DNA of 64,000 nucleotides, taken from assembly GCA_021234155.1 (NCBI GenBank), contig JAJEKV010000013.1:18290746-18354745 (forward strand). The letters run 5' to 3'. This DNA comes from Isoetes taiwanensis. Lineage: Eukaryota; Streptophyta; Lycopodiopsida; Isoetales; Isoetaceae. The first letter of the stretch is position 1. The number at the start of each line of letters is the position of its first letter. This document shows positions 1 to 10,067 of the stretch, piece after piece. Made by a program: the position numbers and the translations under genes. A model generated the notes under the pieces. It made no database searches. It was given only the letters and a program-made list of their open reading frames with translations, and was not told the DNA's origin.

Positions 1-880
1 TTGTGAACCTCCTCGTTAGGGAAGCTGATTTGCCTTCAATCTCACTTTTTTTCTTGACATTCCTCTTCACTTTGCGCTCCCAGGGCTACCACCTCTACCT
101 CAACCTCGTTACCATTCGGGTAAGTGTTATTTATATGCTGGGGCATCTTTTCATAGGTTTTGGCATGTTATCAAATTGCCTTATGACATCTCATTCAAAA
201 CTACCGTTTCTCTTTTATTTAACATTTTGAGATTGCTTTCCAAATGCGTTGCATCGCATTTTGTTACAAGTACGTTTTGTTTTGCCAAGTTTAGTTTACA
301 TTATATGTCTTCTCGTTGTTTTTTACAGTTTTAGGCTTTAGCCTTACCCCATTATCATATATGATTTCACATCTTTTATACTGGCTTTATATGCATACGA
401 GTTATTTGCATTTGGCACCTCATTGAGTTTCTGTGGCATGGGTTTTATATGGGACATATCCTCTTTGATTCTCATTTTTCTGATTATGACGTATTTGTAT
501 TTGGCACTCCATTGCAATATTGTGACATAGGTTTTATAATGGATATATTCTCATTTTGTGTTGTCTTTTCTGGACTCATTCTCTCGTTCTTATTTCTCAG
601 GAAATCAATTTCATGCCCATTGATAACTCATTATGCTTTTGCGTTCCCCATCTTTCTAGCTTGTTCCCGCTTAATTCGTTAACTTTCCAAGGCTCCTCTT
701 CTGTCTGCAATAACTGCCCGGGGAGTTCAACATGTTGATGTTCGTGTTCATGGCAGATGGCGGTCATCATGCTCTCCCTCTCGCTTTGTGGTTCGTGATG
801 TTGCTCGACATTTAGACAATTCCCATCGACTGGGCTTGTAGGTAAGGAAGTTCTCTGGTGGTCGGCCGATTTTTGTGTTC
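1..880. other. AT-rich intergenic DNA, no gene recognised
   Basis: No coding region or RNA gene can be supported here; the short open frames have no recognisable motif. An imperfect direct repeat with a period of about 90 bases is visible: the stretch around 402-480 (tttggcacctcattg, then ggttttatatggga) recurs in altered form at 495-570 (tttggcactccattg, then ggttttataatgga). Confidence 0.6.
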
Positions 881-1560
881 TTTGCCAGTCCTTCCTAGAA
901 TGGCATTGATCCGATCCCTCGGATCGTTATTCTGGGACGGGACGAGCAACTATATATGTGCTCGTCATTCTTATGGCTAGTTATCAGCATCTTCTTACAG
1001 CAGCATCTCTTTCCTTGCCATTGCTTTCCACCCTACCCGCCCTTATATATTGTTTCAGATTCGTCTATTTTTTATATGTTTCTGCTCAGTACTGACCACC
1101 CATTGGGTGATGTTTTTTTCCATCTGATGGGTGATGCAAATTATTTTCCACCCACTGGGTGATGCTCTCTATATTTTCCACCCATTGGGTGATGCTAGAT
1201 GATTTCCACCCATTGGTGATGCTCCTTTTTCTTTTTTTCCACCTCTCGGTGATGTTTCTTTTTCTATATATGTTTGTTTACGGTTTCTAATGTCTAATAG
1301 GTGTTTTTTTGCTTCCTGGGGCTATTTTCTTAGGGGGTGCTCGCCTGTCATGGTTGTATTTTTTCTTAACATTTAACAGGTACTTTCTAGGCATTTCTCC
1401 ATTTTTCAAGTTTCACACATTCCATGGCATTGATGCATGTTTTGGCTGGCTTCACCAATTCCTACCTTGCTCTTCAGGGCATTTTCGAGGCCGTTGGCGG
1501 CCATTTCTCATTAGGGTTTTCCTCAGAAACCTGTAAGGGCGGAGTCTTTTATCCCCATGA
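880..1560 (+). repeat. Diverged direct copy of the long TIR repeat family
   Basis: This stretch begins with a palindrome-like gatccgat...tcggatcg motif followed by ttctgggacgggacgagc (about 908-948). It ends with ttagggttttcctcagaaacc and gggcggagtc (about 1512-1545). The same landmarks in the same order occur in the right TIR at 5075-5500. Similarity is patchy between these anchors, so this is an old relative of the TIR family and not a recent copy. A third fragment of the family lies near 6358-6410. Confidence 0.5.
1096..1262 (+). repeat. Degenerate short tandem repeat with a palindromic core
   Basis: Five to six copies of a unit of roughly 25-45 bases share the core ccacccattgggtgatg, in which cacccattgggtg is a near-perfect inverted repeat. 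The units are separated by T-rich spacers of varying length and decay towards the right-hand end. The spacers are neither unique nor equal in size, so this is a local satellite-like array. No function can be assigned. Confidence 0.7.
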
Positions 1561-1660
1561 GAAGTTGTCATCATTGTCCTCTCTCTTGCCTTTATGGGGT
1601 AGCTAGACATTGTTCCTATGGTCAGCTCTCCATTCAGATTTTTCCACACATTGCATACTG

Positions 1661-1737
1661 CCCACGAAAAAATAAAGGAAATGTCCAATTATACAACTAC
1701 CCACGAAAAAATAAAGGAAATGTCCAATTATACAACT
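1661..1737 (+). repeat. Two direct copies of a 39-bp unit at the left TIR end
   Basis: The unit starting cccacgaaaaaataaagg occurs at 1661-1699 and again, almost identical, at 1700-1737. The second copy is the outer end of the left terminal inverted repeat; the first looks like a duplication of that end. The right TIR has only one copy of this end. Confidence 0.85.
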
Positions 1738-2283
1738 TGGACCCCAAAAAATACAATGTTAATAGATGTTTGGTTTGTGTACCTGCCGAAAGCTTATCAC
1801 CTGGATTAAAAAACCCCGCCCTTTTGGGTTTTCGAGGAAAAACCCTAGTGATAAACCTTTGGCAAGGGGCTTGGACAAATGTAAGGCTAAAAAATTGCTC
1901 CCAAAAACCCACGAATGGAGAAGTCGAAGCCGCTGTCGCTTGCCAACCTGTACCTACACATCATCAACACTAGAACAAATGTGAAAAAACAAACCTCCCA
2001 AAGTGGAGGGGCTAATTACGCGTGCCACGCGACAATTCAAATAGAGGGGCTGGACACGCATGCCAGACGAAAAATACATTAAACAATTAAGGGGGGAGGG
2101 TGGGTTTCAAAGAATAGAGAATAAGGTACTTGCTGAGAGAGAAGAGAAAGCGCCAACGAGATGTTGATGAAGAACCCCGCCTAATATAGCGATCTCCCAA
2201 CCAGAGAAAGCATGCAATGCATGCATCACGCATGCTCGCCCTCTCTAGAATCTCGATCCGATGGCTCGGATCAATGGGATTCT
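1697..2283 (+). repeat. Left terminal inverted repeat
   Basis: Pairs with 5068-5627 in inverted orientation. Matching landmarks, in order inwards, are aactaccca, ataaagg, ttggacccca, ccccgcccttttgggttttc, aaaaccctagtgataa, aacccacgaatgga, acctccca, ggagggtgggtt, gagaataaggtact, ctcccaacca, and the gatccgat..ctcggatc palindrome. Arms differ by indels, so the pair is not young. Confidence 0.8.
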
Positions 2284-2391
2284 AGAATGGGGCTCGTATA
2301 AAAATGACAAAAACCTCCCGAATAGAAGAGAACATCCTTCAAAAACTGGATCGAGGGCGAAAGGTCAAAGGATTATGGCAATAACTCTAGC

Positions 2392-2968
2392 ATGTGGCAG
2401 TTAAACAATAAGGAGTTATATTCAGTTAAAGAAATATACAAGGCTCTCATACAAAAGAAACCATCTAGAGCAGGTTTTTTGTGGCAATGTGAAGAGGAAA
2501 AGTTGGCAGGAATATGTGCAGAAGGATGGACAAGTTATACTGCTAACAACATTAAAATCTTTAGATGGATTGCTATACATCAAAGTTTGCCTACAAGTCA
2601 GAAAAGATCCAAAGATAATAAAACAGTTTCTAGTCAATGCCCTCAATGTGGTGAAGTGGAAACTTGAAATCATGTTTACATGTTCATGGTTGATAGAGCT
2701 GGTCCTCCCAGATAAACAAAGGAGCTCCAACTGATTTAAATTTGCTAAGTTTCTGGGAAGCAAAGAGCAAAATTGAAAACACCACAAGAACTCTGAGTTG
2801 TTGGGTAATCTGGCTGCACAGAAATAGAGTAGTCATAAACAAACAGTCCACTTCTATTATATGGCTAAAGCAGACATTCATTGATATCATACAAATTACT
2901 ACAGTACCTCACAAAATGTTAAAAGGGAAGAAATATGATCCAGCTTGGAATAGCTTGGGGAAATTCTA
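2392..2968 (+). pseudogene. LINE ORF2 fragment, zinc-binding (zf-RVT) region, captured inside the TIR element
   Basis: The plus-strand translation from 2392 shows WQLNNKELYSVKEIYKAL, then NNIKIFRWIAIHQSLPT, and CPQCGEVET about 65-90 residues in. This is the pattern of the reverse-transcriptase zinc-binding domain found at the end of plant non-LTR retrotransposon ORF2 (W....SVK.iY..L ... KIk.F.W....LPT ... C..C...ET). The frame stops right after ET and continues degenerately to about 2968. The fragment is in the opposite orientation to the LINE at 2986-5036 and must be older, because that LINE inserted at its end. Confidence 0.7.
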
Positions 2969-3134
2969 TGGCTTGCGTGATTTTTTTTTTTTTTTTTTTG
3001 ATTGAAGGCCGATATGTATATTCTGTATAATTTATAATACAAAAGTCACTTTTTACAGGGAAGTATAACCCATTAGTTAATATAAAAAAAAAGTGGTCGT
3101 TAAAATCATGTGATAGGTTATGTTCATGATATCA

Positions 3135-3757
3135 CAGGGATAGGTTCAATACCAGCACGCTTTATACCTTTAATACGATGAATTGTATGATACGCACAAA
3201 TTTGTCAGTATAAAACGCAAAAAATACGGCAAGAAAACAATTCAACTTCGGAAGATTTTCGCACGCCGTGAAATAACTATATCGCAGACGCCGTGAAAAT
3301 TTTTCACGACGAACCTTCAAATCACTGACGAAACCAAAAATTTTTTCACAGACGCGAAAAAACAACGCCACAAACAGACGCTGACTTTTTTCACAGCTGC
3401 TGATTTAGTTGTTTTCGCCGTCTGCAAAATCTTCCGACGAATTGTTTTTTGCCGCATTTTTTGCCGTATTTTTTTTTTACATCACCGCTTGGCTGCTACA
3501 GACGCTGAATGACTGATAGCGACGCTGAAAAATTTTAACGACGCTTATCAATTGAAGCGTCTCTGCCGTTGTCGCCTTCGGCCCTTTCGCCGCCCTTCTT
3601 TCTATTTCAGACGCTGAAAAAATTTTCGCGTACGCGAAGATTTTTTTTCCGGCCGGCGAGGTATTTATACATTAAATACGTATTTTATTAAAAAATACGT
3701 ATTTTTTAACTTTATACGTCAGAAATTTTAATTTTGTACGTATAGAACCTATCCCTG
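3135..3757. mobile_element. Non-autonomous hAT-like element (MITE) with 8-bp TSD
   Basis: The terminal inverted repeat is cagggataggttc on the left and gaacctatccctg on the right (13 bp, perfect). The flanks carry a perfect 8-bp target duplication tgatatca at 3127-3134 and 3758-3765. A CAGGG start plus 8-bp duplication is the signature of the hAT superfamily (family knowledge). The 623-bp interior has no transposase. It is rich in short repeats such as gacgctga (about 3378, 3503, 3521, 3609) and runs of A or T next to cacagacg, which are candidate subterminal transposase-binding motifs (inference). The element lies inside the minus-strand LINE. Confidence 0.9.
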
Positions 3758-4122
3758 TGATATCAAACAAGTGCTGCTCTGAAATCAGACTTAGAAGGGA
3801 GCTCTGAGATTGAAATTTGTGTTCTGCCCTCTTCCCCTGACCATGATTGAGAGTACACAGAATGCACATAAGCAGGATTAAGCTTTGGCCATATTGAACC
3901 TTCCTCTGCTGTTTTTGGCTTCGCATAATAACGCTCTTCTAACATCCGGATTTTGATCACAACAGCAGTTGCATAAACATGGTTCCTCATGCCCATACAT
4001 ATTTGGTGGTCCGAATACTTTGAGCCACTCCATATTGGTATTAGGATCGATCTTCCTCCATTTGATCTTCCGCACCAATACAAGATGATCCCTGAAAAGA
4101 AGGAAAAATCCATAAGTATAAA

Positions 4123-4960
4123 TTAGATGGCATCATTAATCCACTTAATATCATAAGAAATCTGTTTGATAACAGCTTCAGGGTGCGTAATTTCATGATT
4201 GAAGATGAATGCGTTGCGCCCCTTCCAGATTCTCCATAAAAGAATATAAATCCTCCAATCATTCAGATTGTGAGGCAAAAAGAATTCCAGGGAGCTCATA
4301 GAGGATAAATTGTAACCGAGGAGGTTTGAGGCCAGCTCCAGCACCCATTCCGACCAGATACATCCCGTGAAGAGATGTTCTTCATCCTCCTTTTGCCCCA
4401 AACATCTGGGGCAGACATCAGAGTCGGCCATCTGCATCAGCTAGTGCTTTGTGCCATAATTGCCACATGAAAGATTTGATCTTAGGGTAAATTGGGCCGG
4501 GCCACATAAACTTCAAATTCCTCGAACATCTATCAGTATTTGTTTGCCATTTTTCATGTATAGTCATAGTATAACCCCTCATAAGGAATCTGTATGCCAT
4601 TCTGACAGTCAGAATGGTTTTGCCTTGGTAATTTCAGTTACCCCCCTCTTCAGACCATTGTCCATGAATCAGTGTGGCGCAAATATTATTGTAAAGATTT
4701 TCACAAGCCTCTCCTTCATCAGCCAGGGTCGAATGCCTGAAGGGAATGATCCCATCTTCATCGTACGTGTCCCTAATAAGGGTAATACCCTTGGTTCTCC
4801 AAAGCTTGGCTTGGTCTGGAAAATGGCAAGCTAGACATAAAGAAGGATCATTAGTAAGAATAGCAGGGTTCCAAAAAATAGATTGGTCCATAGATAGCCC
4901 TTCTTCTGAATTGAACACCCCCTTGACCGAATTCCAGGCCTTAATCCATTTCTTGATCAA
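4123..4960 (-). pseudogene. LINE ORF2 C-terminal part (end of RT and zf-RVT), broken
   Basis: Read on the minus strand, three consecutive open stretches belong together. The first is 4960-4634, containing IPFRHSTLADEG. The second is 4600-4418, with FMWPGPIYPKIKSFMWQL and KALADADGRL. The third is 4437-4123, with CPRCLGQKEDEEHLFTGC. The CxxC...EEH...C pattern after a KIKSFMW stretch is the zf-RVT module of plant LINE ORF2. Frame changes separate the pieces. No endonuclease or catalytic RT palm is present because the copy is truncated at 5036. Open frames further left (4113-3763) continue the element's 3' part but have no motif I recognise. Confidence 0.7.
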
Positions 4961-5067
4961 AGCTGGAACGGATTTAGGTATAATGAATGGAAAGTAAATA
5001 GAGTGAGGAAGAACAACCTTGACTTGCCTCCATCCAGGCTTGCGTGATTTTTATCTAACTAATCTAA

Positions 5068-5627
5068 TAATCCCATCGATCCGAGACATCGGATCGCCAT
5101 TCTAGAATGGGACGAGCATGCATGTTTTGCATGCATGCGGGCGGCGCATGCTCGTTCTGGTTGGGAGTTCGCTATTTTAGGCGTGTTTCTGCTTCGACTT
5201 CTCATCGGCGCTTCCTCTTCTCTCTCAGCAGTACCTTATTCTCTTTGAACCCACCCTCCCCCCCTTCTTTGTTATTGTATTTATCGGCAGCGTGGCCAGA
5301 ATCAGCCCCTCCACTGGGAGGTTTGTTTTGTCTTGTTGTTTTGTTGGTGATGTGCGTGTACAGGTTAGTGAGCCGCATCGCGCCGACTTTTCCATTCGTG
5401 GGTTTTGGGGAGCGATTTTTTATGCCTTACGCTTGTCCAGCCCCCCGCGAAGGCTTATCACTAGGGTTTTTCCTCGAAAACCCAAAAGGGCGGGGTTTTT
5501 AATCCCTAAGTGGATAAGCTTTCTGGCAGTACACTAGCCCAAATCTCTATTAGCATTGTATTTTGTTGGGGTCCAAATGATATAATTGGATTTTCCCTTT
5601 ATTTTTTTTGGGTAGTTCGCATGTGTG
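5068..5627 (-). repeat. Right terminal inverted repeat
   Basis: Inverted partner of 1697-2283. The plus-strand order runs from the gatccgagacatcggatc palindrome and ttctagaatgggacgagc (5078-5117), through tttcctcgaaaacccaaaag (5468-5487), to tgggtagtt (5610-5618). The open frames read across it are translations of the repeat and not genes. Confidence 0.8.
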
Positions 5628-5639
5628 CGGCTACCCACT

Positions 5640-6455
5640 ATCCACCATTGTAGAAAATCTGCTGAGATGAATGAGAAGCAAGTCTAAGTCGGGCGGTTTG
5701 TTGGTTTCATGCGAGTCCCATTCTAGAATCTCTGATGATGTTTTATAAAGATGCACCAATGGGAGCAGCAGGAAATTCAGATGATGAAGAATCCCAACTG
5801 TCCAAAACTGAACTCGAGGAGATACTTATTAAATTTAACAGGAGATAATACATGCCAAGGCAATAAAGAAAGTCATGAAACGAGGAGAGGTATGGAGATT
5901 CAACAGCCTTAAGCCATTTTTCACGAATCTTTATCATAAATGGCAGCAGAAAAGAGAAGCGCATGTCCTGCTCCTTCTAGACTACACTAATTTTCAGAAG
6001 GAGTACTGAACAATCTCCTCACGATATTTAGGAACAGGACAGTAGTAGATTTCACAATACAGGACCTTTTGGATGAAGAATGATGTGGATACAGAGATTT
6101 GAGCAGTTTATCTTATCTAAAACTTTTCTAGTCTTATATAAGCAGTACATTAATTTGGTTGTTTTAATTTGGTTCATGGATCCATTTTATAAGGACTATG
6201 AATTTTGGACTATAAGCTTAGACTTATTAATGTCTGTTAGGATATACCATCTAATGTATCTTTTTTAGATGCAATATAAAACAAACCTTGCCCTCAAAAA
6301 AAAAAGGAGGGGGGACGCCAAATTGGTCAATTTAAGGTGAAGAAGCCCCCTCCCCCCTGATGGTTTCAAAGAATAGAGAATAAGGTACTGCTGAGAGAGA
6401 AGAGGAAGCATCTTCTCACAACAGCATCTCTTCTTTGCCCATTGCTTCTCTCGGC
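5640..6455. other. No gene; possible LINE 3' tail and a third TIR-family fragment
   Basis: A stretch ending aaccttgccctcaaaaaaaaa at about 6280-6302 resembles the 3' end of a plant LINE in plus orientation (inference from the A-tail and the pyrimidine-rich ending; no target duplication was found). From 6358 to 6410 the sequence ggtttcaaagaatagagaat and gagagagaagaggaagc repeats the inner part of the left TIR (2103-2150). From 6410 on, gcatcttctcacaacagcat repeats the 990-1010 region. Confidence 0.4.
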
Positions 6456-6458
6456 TCT

Positions 6459-6586
6459 ATTCATCCTCTTTTCTTCCCTTTTAGATTGCTCTTCCTCTTT
6501 TCTTCCCTTTTAGATTGCTCTTCCTCTTTTCTTCCCTTTTAGACGGCTCTTCCTCTTTCCTTCCCTTTAGATTGCTCTTCCTCTAG
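6459..6586 (+). repeat. Tandem repeat, 29-bp pyrimidine-rich unit, about 4 copies
   Basis: Units start at gctcttcctc (6488, 6517, 6546, 6574), with a partial unit before them, giving a period of 29, 29 and 28 bases. Each unit is C/T-rich followed by ttttagattg. No coding potential was seen. Confidence 0.9.
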
Positions 6587-6599
6587 GTATTTTTTTTGT

Positions 6600-7930
6600 T
6601 TATCTTACATCTACTTTTTGCGATTTAAGATTGTTTCTTGAAAGTAAATTTTGCTTTGCATGCTATAAAATGGAGCTTTAAAATGATTACCAACAAAATG
6701 TTGCAACTTTCCAAGCTATGGGATTCAAGAAGAGTCCAGCATTGTCACCCTAAAGATGCTTTCCGTCTCCTTCACATAACCTCGAGCTATAGAGCTCCCT
6801 TGTCTGAACGAAATAGACATTGCCATTTTCTTAAACGTGCCCTGGTCTTTCTAAATCTTGCCCTATATCGAAAAAAGCTTGGCTGGCATAGTTTTTACCG
6901 GAATTAGGAATTGGGTTTTAAGAGGCGAATTTTGAAATGCAGGACTTCCTTTGCAACATTTACATAAATATAGGCTTCCTCCCAATTCAAACATTTGAAG
7001 TGCCTTATGCTATAAGCTTGAAGAACGGACAAACAGAATGAAGCAAGATTAGAATGCCGCAAAAAAGCACATGCAAATTCAGTAGGTTTCTCAGACAGCA
7101 GATAAGATTACAAGGACAACACAAGGACGTGCTTTTTTGGAAAAACATGCGGCTCTTTCCTTTTGAAAATGGATTGCAAATGGGAAGATACAACTCCAGT
7201 GGTGGCTCCTCCCATCTCCCTTACTATTTTCTTGCCCATTTTCTAATTTTGATAGCCCTTGATTTTTAAAACTGAAGACCTAAGGGACTAACTTATGCCA
7301 CCTCAGATTTTGATGAGGTGGAAGTGCGACGGATAGGCTAAAATTGCAAAAACAATTGTATGCTTGGTTGGGCTGGTGTGCTTAAAAAAAGGGAAAAAAA
7401 ATAATAATCACAAAATGCATTTCTAGATGCAGAATTATTTTGTTCCTTGCCTGACTGTCTTCAAATGAACCTACTATCAGCATACATGCAGGCATGCCTT
7501 TCTCCTGAGCTTATGATGGTTTTTGGAAAAAATAGTAACTTGGTTGTTTTGCTTCGTCCATTCACTTGTATATGCATTAGAAACATTTAAGGATATGGCA
7601 TTTCTCATCCAATCAAGGGCCACACATATCAAGAAGCAAAACTGCAACACAAAAATTACACCCCATATGCACGAAATTAACTTTGCACTTGGTTGTCATA
7701 AGGGAGACCATTGCTAGTCAAGCAAATTAATTGTATTGTTGAAGCCTAGTTCTCTTCGCTCAAATCATATGTGAACAGTCAGCCTAAGCACTCTGGAACA
7801 AAGGATAATATATGGAGGATTTATAGAAGTCCTAGAAGGCCATTTCCATTGAACCTGATGGTAAAACGCATTGCCTCCATAACTAGTCAATCAATAGATA
7901 GTGGAGCTTCAAATGCTAAAAAACGATTGC
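6600..7930. other. No gene recognised
   Basis: The longest open frame (6638-6907, plus, 89 codons) starts MKVNFALHAIKWSF and has no motif I recognise. Nothing supports expression. Base composition is uniform and AT-rich. Confidence 0.5.
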
Positions 7931-8090
7931 AATTTGTAGTCACATGGTGCTCCCTTCGTGCAATTTGTAGTCTCATTGTGTTCCCAATTGCTCTCTTTCG
8001 TTTTATGGGAAATTTGTAGTCACATGGTGCTTCCTTCATGCAATTTGTAGTCTCATTGTGCTCCCAATTACTCTCATTTGTTTTATGGGT
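7931..8090 (+). repeat. 80-bp direct tandem duplication
   Basis: Two units, 7931-8010 and 8011-8090, both begin aatttgtagtcacatggtgc and run to ttttatggg with few differences. Inside each unit aatttgtagtc occurs twice, so the 80-bp unit itself arose from a roughly 35-40-bp half-unit. Directly after it, a further pair of related segments (aattttaatgccgcaac and aatttcaatgctgcaac, near 8098-8150) repeats once. Confidence 0.9.
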
Positions 8091-9024
8091 TTATTAAGAA
8101 TTTTAATGCCGCAACTTACCCAATCACGAAGAATTTCAATGCTGCAACCTACTCGACAAATGGTGCAAGACAACTATTAATATACAACCAGACATTTTAT
8201 AAATAAACCAATCAATCAATCAACTTTCTTACATTTACAAAAGCGAGCAAGCATTTGTCCCTATTAAATAATTAGTACCTGGAGTTATGAAATTATGTAG
8301 TAGCTAGAATTATGGAATTACGTAGTGCATATCTTTAATTTGTCCCCCAAGTGGTATTTGGGGAACACTTTGGACATTAGTAAATGGGTAAGAGTAGGAT
8401 ATCTTCAATTTCTCTCCCAAAGTGCAATTTGAGGCCTTTTTATAGATGTAGGAGTAAGTCATTTGAGCCCCCTTACCAATTTTGCAAGGACCTTATCCTT
8501 CAATCACTAAGCACTGCATAACTAGTTAAGGGACCCTATAAATGATGGGTATCATCGTCACTAGTAGCTTGTATATTTACTCATAATTTTTGGGGTTTTT
8601 GAGGTCACATTTGCTCTTTCATTGTACTCTCTTACTTAAAAGCAATAGATGAATTGTAAAAGCAATATAAAATCATGTCCACTGCCAATTATCCTATTCA
8701 CACAGGTTTTACACAGCACAAGCTTTTGCAACTATTTGTTTTACTTTATTATTCGCTCGATGCATGATGGAGTTAGTCACCAAATATAGAGGCGAGATTG
8801 TTGGAGCTTACTGGCTTTCCATTATCAGATGCATGGAAAACCAGTAAAAATAATGAAACTCAAACAAAAGTCATAGAATGTGCAATGAAATGACAAACTT
8901 GGACCCTTCCAAATGCAATGATTTGTCATGCATGGTTCAGTTCGAATGAGCATTTATCACGACTCTTCAATATGATTTGTTGCAATGATCGAGGATCTGT
9001 CTTCATTGCAACCAATGCTCCCCC

Positions 9025-10067
9025 CTATAGAAACTCAAGAAAGTTATCAAGTAATGCTCCGGCCAATGTCGCATTTAGCGTCTTGCATCCAGTGTCAATG
9101 TCACCAGACATTGTTAAATCTTCCATCACGTCGTCCTTTCTACACTTCTCGCAGACACTATCCATCACTGTCTTCTTGCAAGCATTGCACATCTTCAGGA
9201 TCTTCTTGTCAACCGATGTATCCAACCTCAATTTCCCGTGAGATCTACACATTGAAAAACATGTTATTAGTGGGGATCCCCCCCCCCCAAAAAAAAAAAA
9301 AAAAAAAAAGGCAAAACAAGAAGGCAAGAAACTGAAAGACAAGAAGTTGGATTGGATTTAGTAGCAAAACATATAGCTTGCTCTCGTCGGGAACATGTGC
9401 TGCAAAGACTTCATTTTTAAGTATCGAGACGGGCTCATCATCTGGAAACTATAATTCACCCAGAAACCAGCTCAACATTTTAAATGCCATTGTAGTGTGC
9501 AGATGTTAATGTACCTTGGCCCCAAAATGTACTAACCTTCAAGGTCTTCAATAACACAAGGGTTTAGTTCCAGAAATAAACAAGCATTCAACATTTCAAA
9601 AACACGCCCCTTGTTAATCTAAAACTTCAATTCCACAACATCCTTATCATCATAGCCATCTACAACTTGCAAACAGGGGATATTCTATGTTCATTGACAC
9701 TGATAATAATGACAATCAGATTAACATGTATAGCTTAATCATAGGTCGTGCCTAAGAGTAACCAAATACTTTCCCTATCTGTGGGCATTAAAGAGAGTGC
9801 AATTTCAAGTCCTTCGATTGATGCCACTTCGATATTCTTTAGAATCTTTATAGTATTTGCACAGTCTCCAAACTCATTCAATGCTTTTCTCTTTCTCACG
9901 TTAAAATTTCGTATAGAGACCCAATACCCAGGTCTCAATACACTTTGCATCCATGTTCCTTGCAAGTTGTTACTGAGGTTGTGTGCGTCAACCACATCCA
10001 CGTTCAACGCTCTATAACTATTAGATATTGCTTGTAATAAATTGCCATACTGGATTAGAACAAGCAT
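9025..10067 (-). pseudogene. Exon-like fragments of a possible OB-fold / zinc-ribbon ssDNA-binding protein
   Basis: On the minus strand, 10067-9735 encodes a fragment with LRPGYWVSIRNFNVRKR and ANTIKILKNIEVASIEG. Further downstream a segment preceded by an acceptor-like tttcaatgtgtag (near 9245) encodes KILKMCNACKKTVMDSVC and EKCRK, then GCKTLNATLAGALLDNF and a stop at 9025. A CxxC...CxxC ribbon followed by a TLNATLAGALLDNF-like strand resembles the C-terminal DNA-binding fold of RPA-type or telomere-binding OB proteins. This is pattern recognition only and the match is weak. Upstream exons were not found, the first segment runs into a stop after about 110 residues, and there is no clear start. 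It is probably a gene remnant or part of a gene whose other exons I cannot see. Confidence 0.3.

Larger units (their letters stand above)
2986..5036 (-). mobile_element. 5'-truncated LINE, minus strand, 16-bp target duplication
   Basis: The insertion is bounded by a 16-bp direct repeat ggcttgcgtgattttt at 2970-2985 and 5037-5052. The poly(A) tail appears as a run of T at 2986-2999 directly after the left repeat, which gives minus-strand orientation and a 3' end on the left. The 5' end (5036) lies inside ORF2, so the copy is 5'-truncated, as is usual for target-primed reverse transcription. A hAT-like element (3135-3757) has inserted in its 3' part. Confidence 0.85.
1695..5627. mobile_element. 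Long-TIR DNA element (foldback or Mutator-like) with nested insertions
   Basis: Two inverted repeats of about 560-590 bp (1697-2283 and 5068-5627) face each other. Without the nested LINE (2986-5052 including one target duplication) the original interior was only about 700 bp and held a fragment of a LINE reverse transcriptase gene. Long TIRs around a short captured gene fragment are the layout of Pack-MULE or foldback elements (family knowledge). No transposase was seen, and no clear 9-bp target duplication could be identified at the ends, so the class is an inference. Both TIRs contain a smaller palindrome of the form gatccgat..ctcggatc near their inner ends. Confidence 0.6.

Noticed and set aside
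1096-1262. CRISPR-like array of short palindromic repeats
   Set aside because: Spacers are T-rich, unequal and not unique; the unit decays gradually; the host is a plant. It is a degenerate local repeat.
9284-9309. Poly(C)-poly(A) run as a retroposed gene tail
   Set aside because: No target duplication and no gene-like sequence before it; a simple homopolymer tract is enough.
9735-10067. Naming this fragment POT1 or RPA1
   Set aside because: The similarity is short and from memory; naming a gene would go beyond what the sequence shows.
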